The notes: a model not told the origin generated them from the sequence alone. Positions 1-6,680 are shown, counted from the stretch's first letter. The stretch: DNA of 11,400 nt from Chloroflexota bacterium (GCA_027592975.1 JAQCJS010000012.1:1-11400), one strand, 5' to 3'. Program-made: numbers and translations.

Positions 1-458
1 GAGACCCCCGGCCAGCGCCCGACCTCGTCCCGGTGCACGAACCGCACGTCGAACGATTCCTCGCCGTCAGGTCGAGGCGTCCCGCCTTCCGCCACCAGCC
101 GGAAGACGACGTAGATGTTGGCGACCGGCCGGTCGGGTCCGCCGGCGGCGTGGCGGAACCCCACCACGTCCAGCGCGCGCGCCACCACGCCCGTCTCCTA
201 CAACACCTCGCGCTCGATCGCGTCGTGGATCTGTTCATCCACCTCCACGAAGCCGCCGGGAATCTGCCACCAGGCGCGGCCGGGCGCACGACGCTCGATC
301 AGGAGCACCTCGTCCCCGCGCATGACCACCGCGCCCGTGCCGATCGAGGCGTCGCCGTAGTAGGTGAACGCGCATCCCGCCGCCGGGCACATCGGACGGG
401 GCCGCCCACCCTCGGGCCGGAGCACCAGCGACGTGCCGCAGCGCGGGCAGAAGTTCAT
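1..458 (-). pseudogene. Zinc-ribbon Nudix hydrolase, interrupted by an in-frame amber codon and cut by the window edge
   Basis: Seen: the reading frame starts with ATG at 458 and encodes an N-terminal zinc ribbon (Cys4, Cys7, Cys24, Cys29) followed by a Nudix fold. The Nudix box GX5EX7REUXEEXGU begins at Gly69 and continues through Glu75 and Arg83-Glu84. A TAG at 198-200 (codon 87) then falls exactly on the first Glu of the EE pair, and the same frame continues with Glu88, Thr89, Gly90 and typical Nudix sequence (VGFRHAAGG, NIYVVFRL, FVHRDEV) to base 1. Family knowledge: Nudix enzymes hydrolyse nucleoside diphosphate derivatives, and the REXXEE glutamates bind catalytic metal. Architecture resembles NudC-like or ADP-ribose-type pyrophosphatases; the substrate cannot be named. 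Inference: the 86-residue product would be inactive unless the stop is suppressed. The change is one base from GAG, so recent inactivation or a sequence error both fit. The start lacks a strong ribosome-binding site. Confidence 0.85.
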
Positions 459-547
459 CACAGCCGGCCTAGTCCCCTCGCCCGGGCGCCGCTCGGGCGG
501 CGCAGCCGGGGGAGTGTACGCCGAGGAGGCGGCGCGAGCAGGCCCGC

Positions 548-647
548 CGCCAGACGTACCACGAGAGGCGGGCGAGCGGCCCCCGTGCCCAGAGGCCTGT
601 CGCCAGACATAGCACGAGGGCCGACGAGCGGCCCCCGTGCCCCAGAG
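548..647. repeat. Two imperfect direct copies, 53-bp period, each with hairpin potential
   Basis: Copies at 548-594 and 601-647 both begin CGCCAGAC, carry CACGAG, and end GAGCGGCCCCCGTGCCC-AGAG, differing at a handful of positions. Copy two folds into a hairpin with arms 612-622 and 630-640 (one mismatch, 7-nt loop). Copy one folds less well because of substitutions in the left arm. The pair lies between the divergent Nudix and hydrolase genes and has no coding character that I can support. It may be a duplicated terminator or a structured leader; which strand is transcribed is unknown. Confidence 0.6.
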
Positions 648-684
648 GGAGGACGTGCTACGCGTGACTGGGGCACGTCCTCCC
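647..684. terminator. 12-bp perfect hairpin upstream of the hydrolase gene
   Basis: Arms 647-658 (GGGAGGACGTGC) and 673-684 (GCACGTCCTCCC) are perfectly complementary around a 14-nt loop. No T-run follows on either strand, so it may be a terminator, an attenuator or a structured leader element. GGGGCAC at 670-676 could instead pair with GTGCCCC at 637-643. That pairing would disrupt both this stem and the preceding 612-640 hairpin, so mutually exclusive folds are possible. Confidence 0.5.
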
Positions 685-736
685 GTATTCAATCACACTT
701 GTAAAGGCCCCGCCGCCTCCGCGCCGATCGGGTACC

Positions 737-1672
737 GTGCCCTGCGCACCAAGGAGCCTGCCCCATGAGCACTGGACCAGCCGCGCCGTCCCGGGCGACG
801 AGGTGCGCCTGTTCCTGTACGAGAAGTGCGCGCCCGCGGCGGACGGCGCCCGGGGGCCGCGCGGCACGATCCTGTTCGTGCACGGCTCCTCCATGGCCTC
901 GCAGCCCACGTTCGACCTGCACGTCCCGGGCGTGCCCGACCAGAGCGCGATGGAGTGGTTCGCGCGGCAAGGCTACGACACCTGGTGCGTGGACATGGAG
1001 GGCTACGGGCGCTCCTCCAAGCACCGCGACCAGAACAGCGGCATCTCCAACGGCGCGGACGACCTGGAGGCGGCCAGTACCTACATCATGGGCCTGCGCG
1101 ACTGCGGCCCCCTGCTGGTGTACGGCATCTCCTCCGGCGCGCTGCGCGCCGCGGTGTTCGCCAGCCGCCACCCGGATCGCGTCGCCCGGCTGGCGCTGGA
1201 CGCCTTCGTCTGGACCGGCGAGGGCTCGCCGACGCTCGAGCAGCGCCGCAAGCGCCTGCCGGAGTTCATCGGCGTGAACCGCCGCCCCATCGACCACGCC
1301 TTCGTGCGCTCGATCTTCGAGCGCGACCACGCCGGCACCGCCTCCGACGACGTGATCGAGGCGTTCGCAGAGGCGATCCTCGGGCTGGACGACTCGATGC
1401 CGAACGGCACGTACATCGACATGTGCACCAGCCTGCCGGTGGTCGATCCGGCGGACGTGACCGTGCCCACGATCATCATGCGCGGCCAGTTCGACGGCAT
1501 CGCGTCGTTCGATGACCTCGTGGCGTTCTTCGAGCGGCTGCCGAACCCGGACAAGCAGTTCGCGGTGATGCCGGGGATCGCGCACGCCTCGTTCCAGCAG
1601 AAGAACTTCCGTATCGCGTTCCATCTACTGCACGGCTTCTTCAGCCAGCCCGCCCCCGCCTACCGCGCATAA
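737..1672 (+). CDS. Alpha/beta hydrolase with complete Ser-Asp-His triad; start region probably frameshifted
   Basis: Predicted cytoplasmic alpha/beta-hydrolase-fold enzyme of about 300 residues, the usual family length. Numbering from the GTG at 737, the oxyanion loop is His49-Gly50, the nucleophile elbow is Gly130-Ile-Ser132-Ser-Gly134, the acid is Asp253 (QFDG) and the base is His283 (GIAHASF). A cap-like insertion lies between about 160 and 240. Family members include esterases, epoxide hydrolases and C-C bond hydrolases; the substrate is not deducible. No signal peptide is seen. Oddity: GTG 737 lacks a convincing ribosome-binding site, while AAGGAG at 751-756 sits 8 nt before an ATG at 765 that is out of frame. 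One extra base just after that ATG would give M-S-x-WTSRAVPGDEVRLFLYEK, joining the good start to the conserved body. GTG 803 is another in-frame candidate. The fold assignment is firm; the exact start and whether the gene is expressed are uncertain. Confidence 0.85.
   Translation: MPCAPRSLPHEHWTSRAVPGDEVRLFLYEKCAPAADGARGPRGTILFVHGSSMASQPTFDLHVPGVPDQSAMEWFARQGYDTWCVDMEGYGRSSKHRDQNSGISNGADDLEAASTYIMGLRDCGPLLVYGISSGALRAAVFASRHPDRVARLALDAFVWTGEGSPTLEQRRKRLPEFIGVNRRPIDHAFVRSIFERDHAGTASDDVIEAFAEAILGLDDSMPNGTYIDMCTSLPVVDPADVTVPTIIMRGQFDGIASFDDLVAFFERLPNPDKQFAVMPGIAHASFQQKNFRIAFHLLHGFFSQPAPAYRA
751..767 (+). promoter_or_regulatory. Strong ribosome-binding site and ATG out of frame with the hydrolase body
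   Basis: AAGGAG (751-756), eight bases, then ATG at 765. The same layout, with nearly identical spacer bases ending in GCCCC, precedes the CoA-transferase ATG at 2284, which suggests this is the native initiation site. Read from 765, the frame is arginine-rich nonsense to about 1277, whereas the hydrolase occupies the frame that is two bases further on. Confidence 0.65.
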
Positions 1673-1771
1673 GCGAGCGCTCTGCAACGCGGCCCCTTAG
1701 CTCGATCCGCCGCCTGCAACGACGGAACTCGTAGATTGAATACATCAGGAGGCAGCGATGTCACCTGTAAC

Positions 1772-1800
1772 GGACGCCCCCGAGCGAGTCGGGGGCGTCC
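1772..1800. terminator. Bidirectional hairpin terminator between convergent genes
   Basis: Perfect 12-bp stem, arms 1772-1783 (GGACGCCCCCGA) and 1789-1800 (TCGGGGGCGTCC), with a 5-nt loop. It lies between the hydrolase stop (1672, +) and the zinc-ribbon stop (1830, -) and can serve both. Neither side has a long T-run, as is common for the terminators in this GC-rich window. Confidence 0.8.
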
Positions 1801-1829
1801 TGCTGTGTCCCCGGGGCGTAGATGCCGAA

Positions 1830-2072
1830 CTAGATGTTCCGGAGCCGGCTGGCGGCCGCGCTGCGGATGGAGTCGATCTCGGTCGGACTGAAGGCCTGGT
1901 GGCACGAGTCACAGACGAACGAGGTCGCGCGATCCTCGTGGCCGATGTCGCCGACGCTGTCCCAGCGGGGCGCGACGGCGAGATGCGGACATTCCGCGGC
2001 GCTCGGGCCAGCCTGAAGTCCCTGCCGCGGCGCCGACGCCTCACGCTTGAACAGCCTGTCGAGGAGTCCCAT
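1830..2072 (-). CDS. Small zinc-ribbon-like protein, 80 residues, unknown function
   Basis: ATG at 2072 is preceded by GGGAGGTGGGAG, which contains a near-consensus ribosome-binding site, and the gene ends at a TAG at 1830. Upstream in-frame starts would cross an AT-rich promoter-like region, so the short form is preferred. The protein begins MGLLDRLFKR, a short amphipathic basic helix. A ribbon follows with Cys28-Pro-His30 and Cys54-x-x-Cys57 as likely metal ligands, separated by a strongly patterned stretch (APRWDSVGDIGHEDRATSF), and the C-terminus is a helix (SPTEIDSIRSAAASRLR). CxH plus CxxC spacing suggests one structural zinc. I do not recognise a named family. It could be a nucleic-acid or protein adaptor, but that is a guess. 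It is divergent from the CoA-transferase gene and convergent with the hydrolase. Confidence 0.75.
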   Translation of the reverse strand: MGLLDRLFKREASAPRQGLQAGPSAAECPHLAVAPRWDSVGDIGHEDRATSFVCDSCHQAFSPTEIDSIRSAAASRLRNI

Positions 2073-2114
2073 CTCCCACCTCCCGCTCACTCCGCCCCAT
2101 CGCGGATGCCCGAT

Positions 2115-2138
2115 GTGTACTACTTTTGTAATATACAC
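2115..2138. promoter_or_regulatory. AT-rich element in the divergent promoter region
   Basis: The 211-bp gap between the divergent zinc-ribbon gene and the CoA-transferase holds one clear AT-rich island in an otherwise GC-rich background. It is bounded by GTGTA (2115-2119) and TACAC (2134-2138), with an inner TAC-TTTT-GTA. It could supply -10 elements in either direction (for example TAATAT at 2129-2134 on the plus strand) or bind a dimeric regulator. The symmetry is imperfect between the inner and outer arms. I see nothing else supportable in the gap except the ribosome-binding site at 2270. Confidence 0.35.
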
Positions 2139-2283
2139 CGCACGTCGAGCCTGCCTTCACGGAGCGTGGTGCCATCACGTCTGTGCTCCGCGGCACACAT
2201 CGCCCCTGCCGTGCGAGGTACCATACGGCGCGCCGCTGGCCGCACGCGCCGGCGTGTTCGTCCGCCTTGAAGGAGACCGCCCC

Positions 2284-4710
2284 ATGGAAGCACCGCTCAA
2301 GGGAATCCGCGTCCTCGACTTCGGCATGGCCGCTGTCGGCCCCATCTCCGCGGAGTACATGGGGTTCCTGGGCGCTGACGTCATCAAGATCGAGTCACCC
2401 AGCGGGGACATCGTCCGGCGCGGTAAGGGCGGCGCCGCCGGCTGGGGCGGCCACACCTTTCTGGGCAACAACATCGGCAAGCGGGGCATCATCCTCGACC
2501 TGAAGCAGGACGAGGACCGTGCGGTCGCCCTGGAGCTCGCGAAGACGGCGGACATCCTGCTGGAGAACTTCCGATCGCCCGAGATCCTCGAACGCCTCGG
2601 CCTCGGCTGGGACGTCATCTCGAAGCTCAACCCGCGCCTCATCTACCTCCAGTCCAGCGCCTTCGGCCCCGTCGGCCCCATGGTCGGCAAGCCGAGCAAC
2701 GACTGGGTCACGCAGGCCTACGGCGGCCTGACCAGCGTCACGGGCGAGCCCGGCGGCGGGGCCGAGTTCTCGCGTGGCACCTCCTCGCTCGACTGGAACG
2801 GCGCGATGGTGAACCTGGAGGCGCTGCTGATCGCGCTGTACGTACGCAACCGCACGGGCAAGGGCCTGCGCATCAACACCTCGCAGTTCCAGTCCACGCT
2901 GATCACCGCCACCACGCGCATCGCCGAGTTCGTGGCGACGCAGGTGGCCCCGGGCCCCTCCGGCAGCGCCCGTCCGAACATCGTCCCGGATCAGGCCTTC
3001 GCCACCGCGGACGGCTACGTCAGCGTCTCCGCGGTGAACGACCGCCTGTGGCAGCGGCTCTGCACCGCGATCGGTCGCGAGGACCTCGCCGCCGACGCTC
3101 GGTTCGCGACACCCGCCGCTCGCGTGGAGCACCGCGAACCGCTGGTGCCCGCGCTGGGGGCGGGGTTCCGGACGAAGCCGAGCCACGCGTGGGTCTCCAT
3201 GCTCCGCGAGGCGCGCGTGCCGGTGGGCGAGTTCCAGAAGCACGACACGCTGGCGGAGAGCCTGCTGAACAACCCGCAGGTGCAGGCGCAGAACCTCGTC
3301 ACCATCCTGGAGCAGACCGGCGGCGGCGACATCCTGAGCCAGCAGCCGCACTGGAAGTTCGACAAGACCCAGCCCGGCATCCAGCGCCCCTCGCCGATGT
3401 TCGGCGAGCATCAGGACGAGGTGATGGCGGAGCTACAGGCGTGGCAGCCGAGCCCCGCCCCCGCGCCGCTGCCGCACTCCGGCGACCTGGCGATGAGCGG
3501 GCTGAAGGTGGTCGACTTCTCGCAGGGCGTCTCCGGCCCGCTGGCCGGGATGCAGCTGGGCGACCTGGGCGCGGACGTGATCAAGGTGGAGCCGCCGCAG
3601 GGCGACTGGATGCGCCAGACCCCGCCGTTCCAGGGTGGCGAGGGCGCCGTGTACCTGCAGCTCAACCGCAACAAGCGCAGCATCGCCGTCGACCTGAAGA
3701 CGCCGGACGGGCTCGCGCTCGCGAAGCGCCTCGCCGCCGGCGCGGACGTGGTGATCGAGGGCTACCGCCCGGGCGTGATGGCGCGCCTCGGCCTGGACTC
3801 CGCGACGCTGTCGAAGGACAACCCGCGCCTGGTCTACTGCTCGATCTCCGGCTACGGCAGCACCGGCCCGCTGGCGGAAGCACCCGCGACGGAGTTGGAC
3901 ATCCAGATCGCGGTGGGAGCCACGCGGCACGTGGGCCCGGTGGGCAAGGAGCCGGTGCGCTTCGGCTACGACCTCTCCTCCGCCGCCGCGGGCATGGCCG
4001 GCGTGCAGGGGATCCTCGCGGCGCTGCTGTACCGCGACCGAACGGGCCAGGGTCAGCACGTGGAGACCAGCCTGCTGGCCGCGGAGATCGCCGTGCACCA
4101 GTGGGCGTTCACCGCGGAGCGCCACCCGTTCGACCGCACCTCGAAGGCCTACACGGGGCCGCGCGTCCCGCAGGACTTCGGCTTCATGACCAAGGAGGGC
4201 CCGGTGCACGTGGCCGGGCGCGGGTACGAGGCGAACTGGGTGCCGCTGCTGAAGGCGTTCGGCCGCGCCGAGTTGCTGGAGGACCCGCGCTTCTCCACCG
4301 AGCAGCAGTTCGCGCTGCACCTGCACGAGCTCACGCCGCTCCTGAACGAGACGCTCTCCACCATGACGCGCGAGGCGGTGCGGCGCATCGTGGAGGACGA
4401 GGTCGGTGCCACGTTCTCGCTCATGCTGAACGTGGGCGAGATCGCGGGGGACGCGCAGACGCACGCCGTCAACGCGATGCCGATGCTGGAAGGGCACCCG
4501 ACCACCGGGCCGATGCAGACCGTGAACGTCCCGTGGCTCTTCGCCGACCGGGTCGCGGACGCCACGCGGATGCCCGCGCCGCTGCTGGGCCAGCACACGG
4601 CGGAGATCGCCGCGGACGCGGGCCTGGACGCGGCCGAGGTCGCGCGGCTCACCGCCGCCGGGACGCTCGCCTCCACGAAGACAGGCGAGCTCACCGGAGG
4701 ACGCGCCTAG
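2284..4710 (+). CDS. Fused tandem family III (CaiB/BaiF) CoA-transferase, 808 residues
   Basis: Two complete family III CoA-transferase units in one chain, each about 400 residues, which is the normal length of a single enzyme. Unit one starts at residue 5 (LKGIRVLDFG) and unit two at Met404 (MSGLKVVDFSQG). Both keep the GADVIKxE strand, the NxxKRxIxxDLK segment and the RTGxGxxxxTS region. Family knowledge: these enzymes move CoA between carboxylic acids through an aspartyl-CoA anhydride on a conserved Asp (Asp169 in formyl-CoA transferase) and normally form interlocked dimers. Here Asp170 (SLDWNGAM) fills that role in unit one. In unit two, gapless alignment across G561-YDLSSAAA-G570 puts Ser566 there instead. 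The chain therefore looks like a pseudo-dimer with one active site; DddD is a known two-unit relative in the broad sense. The ATG at 2284 follows AAGGAG by 8 nt. The substrate is unknown, and the gene is monocistronic with a terminator at 4741. Confidence 0.92.
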   Translation: MEAPLKGIRVLDFGMAAVGPISAEYMGFLGADVIKIESPSGDIVRRGKGGAAGWGGHTFLGNNIGKRGIILDLKQDEDRAVALELAKTADILLENFRSPEILERLGLGWDVISKLNPRLIYLQSSAFGPVGPMVGKPSNDWVTQAYGGLTSVTGEPGGGAEFSRGTSSLDWNGAMVNLEALLIALYVRNRTGKGLRINTSQFQSTLITATTRIAEFVATQVAPGPSGSARPNIVPDQAFATADGYVSVSAVNDRLWQRLCTAIGREDLAADARFATPAARVEHREPLVPALGAGFRTKPSHAWVSMLREARVPVGEFQKHDTLAESLLNNPQVQAQNLVTILEQTGGGDILSQQPHWKFDKTQPGIQRPSPMFGEHQDEVMAELQAWQPSPAPAPLPHSGDLAMSGLKVVDFSQGVSGPLAGMQLGDLGADVIKVEPPQGDWMRQTPPFQGGEGAVYLQLNRNKRSIAVDLKTPDGLALAKRLAAGADVVIEGYRPGVMARLGLDSATLSKDNPRLVYCSISGYGSTGPLAEAPATELDIQIAVGATRHVGPVGKEPVRFGYDLSSAAAGMAGVQGILAALLYRDRTGQGQHVETSLLAAEIAVHQWAFTAERHPFDRTSKAYTGPRVPQDFGFMTKEGPVHVAGRGYEANWVPLLKAFGRAELLEDPRFSTEQQFALHLHELTPLLNETLSTMTREAVRRIVEDEVGATFSLMLNVGEIAGDAQTHAVNAMPMLEGHPTTGPMQTVNVPWLFADRVADATRMPAPLLGQHTAEIAADAGLDAAEVARLTAAGTLASTKTGELTGGRA

Positions 4711-4740
4711 CACGCCCCCGGGACGCCTCGGACGCCACAC

Positions 4741-4764
4741 GAAGCCCGCCTCGCGGCGGGCTTC
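4741..4764 (+). terminator. Hairpin terminator after the CoA-transferase
   Basis: Perfect 10-bp stem GAAGCCCGCC / GGCGGGCTTC with loop TCGC, 31 bp after the CoA-transferase stop. The segment CACACGAAGCCCGCC (4736-4750) recurs exactly in the terminator at 6679-6693. No T-run follows. The rest of the 223-bp gap to amt contains a possible TAGAGT -10 box at 4829-4834 with no convincing -35, and the inverted repeat at 4893-4913. Confidence 0.85.
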
Positions 4765-4892
4765 TGCGTGCCCCCGCCCCGGGCGCATCGAGAGCCTCTG
4801 GATACCTCGATGAGAGCCCCCGGAAACGTAGAGTTCACGGGATCGGAACCGGAGCGATACACCCCGCGTGAAGACTGGCCGCATCACCCACC

Positions 4893-4913
4893 CGTCAGTG
4901 CAGCGCACTGACG
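4893..4913. promoter_or_regulatory. Perfect 9-bp inverted repeat just upstream of the amt ribosome-binding site
   Basis: CGTCAGTGC (4893-4901), spacer AGC, GCACTGACG (4905-4913). It ends about 10 bp before the CGGAG ribosome-binding site (4923-4927) and 20 bp before the amt ATG. It could be a dimeric-regulator operator or an mRNA hairpin next to the start. The repeat is exact; its role is inference. Confidence 0.6.
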
Positions 4914-4933
4914 ATATCGATGCGGAGACCAGC

Positions 4934-6373
4934 ATGATCACTACGGCACTCACACGGCTGAGAGGCAGCGTGCGACTCTGGATCGCTCTGGCGGTCCTGG
5001 TCGCCACGCTCGTCCCTCGCGCGGTCGCATACGCGGACGGCCCTGATCCGACCGGCGCGGCGACGATCGACCTCGAGGGCGACCCCGCGGGAGCGGCCGT
5101 CGTGGCGGTGAACTACGCGTGGACGATGATCGCGGCGTTCATCGTCTTCTTCATGCAGGCCGGCTTCGCGCTCCTGGAGGCGGGTGCCACACGCGCCCGC
5201 AACATGGGCGCGGTGTTCATGAAGAACCTGCTGGACTTCTGCATGGCGGGCCTGGCCTTCTGGGCGTTCGGCTTCGCGATCATGTTCGGCGGCTCGGAGC
5301 TGGCCTCCGGCCTGGGCGTCGGCAACCCGTTCATCGGCATGTCGGGCTTCTTCCTCGCGGGCGAGGCGAACGACGTGGGGACCATGCAGCTGTGGTTCTT
5401 CCAGATGGTGTTCGCGGCCACGGCGGCGACCATCGTCTCCGGCGCGCTCGCTGAGCGCGCCAAGCTGAACGCCTACCTCGGCTACTCGTTCCTGATCAGC
5501 GCGATCATCTACCCGGTGTACGGTCACTGGGTGTGGGGTGGCGGCTGGCTGGCGACGCTGCCCTTCGGTGCGGGCGCGAAGGACTTCGCGGGCTCGGGCG
5601 TGGTACACGCCGTCGGCGGCATCGCCGCCTTCGTCGGCGCGATGATGCTGGGTCCCCGCCTGGGCAAGTTCGATATCGCGGGCAAGGCGAAGGCCATCCC
5701 CGGTCACAACATGGGCTACGTGGTGCTGGGCACCATGATCCTGTTCTTCGGCTGGTTCGGGTTCAACCCGGGCTCCACGCTGGCGGCGACTGACCTGCGC
5801 ATCACAGTGATCGCGGTCAACACGTTCCTGGCGGGCATCATGGGCGGCCTGGTCGCCTACTACATCACCTTCGTCCGCACCGGCAAGGTCGACATTGGCG
5901 TGACGTGCAGCGGCATCATCGCCGGCCTGGTGGCCATCACGGCCCCCTGCGCCTACGTGGACTCGTGGGCCGCGCTGGTCATCGGCGGCATCGGCGGTGC
6001 GCTGGTCATCTTCGCCGCGGAGTTCATGGAGAACACGCTCAAGCTGGACGACCCGGTGTGGGCGGTCTCCTGCCACGGCGTGAACGGCCTCTGGGGCCTG
6101 ATCGCCCTGGGCATCTTCGCCAACGGCACCTACGGCGGCGTGAACGGCCTGATCGGCGGCGACAGCAGTCAGATCATCGCCCAGCTCATCAGCGTGGTCG
6201 CCGTGGTCCTCTGGACCGGCGTCACCTCGTTCATCGTCTTCGCCGCGCTGAAGGCCACCATGGGCCTGCGCGTGGACGAGGCGGACGAGATCGCCGGCCT
6301 GGACGCCACCGAGTTCACGCAGCCCGGCTACGTCATGGGCGTGGAGATGCAGCCGGTGGCGGTGCGTTCGTAG
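4934..6373 (+). CDS. amt: Ammonium transporter, Amt/MEP/Rh family
   Basis: Integral membrane ammonium channel/transporter of 479 residues. An N-terminal signal-like segment (MITTALTRLRGSVRLW, then a hydrophobic run ending near AYADG) is followed by about 11 membrane spans. The family signature MQAGFALLEAG is in the first span after the leader. The recruitment and conduction residues are present: Asp217 (DFAGSGVVH, eight residues before His225) and the twin histidines His225 and His381 (CHGVNGLWG), matching Asp160, His168 and His318 of E. coli AmtB in order and spacing. GHWVWGGGW precedes them. The start is ATG 4934 with CGGAG six bases upstream; a longer GTG form from 4868 would run through the inverted repeat at 4893 and is less likely. 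No glnK follows; the next gene is a 61-residue membrane peptide. Nitrogen control is plausible by analogy but not shown by the sequence. Confidence 0.96.
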   Translation: MITTALTRLRGSVRLWIALAVLVATLVPRAVAYADGPDPTGAATIDLEGDPAGAAVVAVNYAWTMIAAFIVFFMQAGFALLEAGATRARNMGAVFMKNLLDFCMAGLAFWAFGFAIMFGGSELASGLGVGNPFIGMSGFFLAGEANDVGTMQLWFFQMVFAATAATIVSGALAERAKLNAYLGYSFLISAIIYPVYGHWVWGGGWLATLPFGAGAKDFAGSGVVHAVGGIAAFVGAMMLGPRLGKFDIAGKAKAIPGHNMGYVVLGTMILFFGWFGFNPGSTLAATDLRITVIAVNTFLAGIMGGLVAYYITFVRTGKVDIGVTCSGIIAGLVAITAPCAYVDSWAALVIGGIGGALVIFAAEFMENTLKLDDPVWAVSCHGVNGLWGLIALGIFANGTYGGVNGLIGGDSSQIIAQLISVVAVVLWTGVTSFIVFAALKATMGLRVDEADEIAGLDATEFTQPGYVMGVEMQPVAVRS

Positions 6374-6388
6374 GAACGATCCCGCCGG

Positions 6389-6413
6389 GCCCGGCCCCCA
6401 TGGGGGGCCGGGC
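6389..6413 (+). terminator. 11-bp perfect hairpin between amt and the small membrane gene
   Basis: Arms GCCCGGCCCCC (6389-6399) and GGGGGCCGGGC (6403-6413) with a 3-nt loop, 16 bp after the amt stop and 57 bp before the next ATG. With no T-run it may terminate only partly, or protect the 3' end of the amt message, so that the downstream gene is made at a lower level. Confidence 0.6.
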
Positions 6414-6469
6414 GGCAACGAAGCAGTGCAAGTGCCGTGACAGGCGCCGCAGGGGAAGGAAGCAGGCAA

Positions 6470-6655
6470 ATGATCCTGGTCGCAGTGATCGCATTCATCG
6501 TGTTGTTCGCCCTGTTCGTCGTCGTGCCGACGCAGGTGCAGAAGCGCCACCACCGCCGGGATCTCGAGCGCGCGAAGCAGGAGGAGCAGCAGGATCCCGG
6601 CCCCAGCGATCACCACATCACCGTGACCGGCTCGCCGGCCTCCGCTACCGAGTAG
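6470..6655 (+). CDS. Small single-span membrane protein, 61 residues, downstream of amt
   Basis: ATG 6470 follows a purine-rich GGGGAAGGAAG ribosome-binding region by a few bases, and the gene ends in TAG before a strong terminator. Residues 1-19 (MILVAVIAFIVLFALFVVV) form one membrane span or uncleaved anchor. A basic, helical stretch (QKRHHRRDLERAKQEEQQ, about 23-40) and a polar tail follow. By the positive-inside rule the tail is probably cytoplasmic. I do not recognise the family. It is not GlnK, which is about 112 residues and soluble. It probably shares the amt transcript with read-through of the hairpin at 6389. A role as an Amt partner is only a suggestion from position. A longer GTG form from 6437 has no better signal. 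Confidence 0.7.
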   Translation: MILVAVIAFIVLFALFVVVPTQVQKRHHRRDLERAKQEEQQDPGPSDHHITVTGSPASATE

Positions 6656-6680
6656 CCCCCTGCTCGGTCGCGTCCTGTCA

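Noticed and set aside
548..647. CRISPR-like repeats
   Set aside because: Only two imperfect copies with no true spacer between them and no cas genes nearby.
689..1624. Long minus-strand open frame opposite the hydrolase
   Set aside because: Histidine-, arginine- and valine-rich composition typical of the antisense of GC-rich genes; no domain, and it covers a clear hydrolase.
1758..2270. Plus-strand frame with a strong ribosome-binding site
   Set aside because: As a 170-residue protein it would pass through a terminator and run antisense to the zinc-ribbon gene; composition is not protein-like. The start signal itself is kept as a finding.
2047..2283. N-terminal extension of the CoA-transferase
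   Set aside because: Covers the divergent promoter region and lacks family similarity; ATG 2284 has the proper ribosome-binding site and begins at the domain edge.
3433..5007. Long minus-strand open frame opposite the CoA-transferase
   Set aside because: Low-complexity composition; crosses the terminator and the intergenic gap; the plus strand is clearly coding.
4895..6616. 573-codon minus-strand open frame opposite amt
   Set aside because: His/Asp/Glu/Arg-rich shadow of membrane-span codons, with no recognisable motif.
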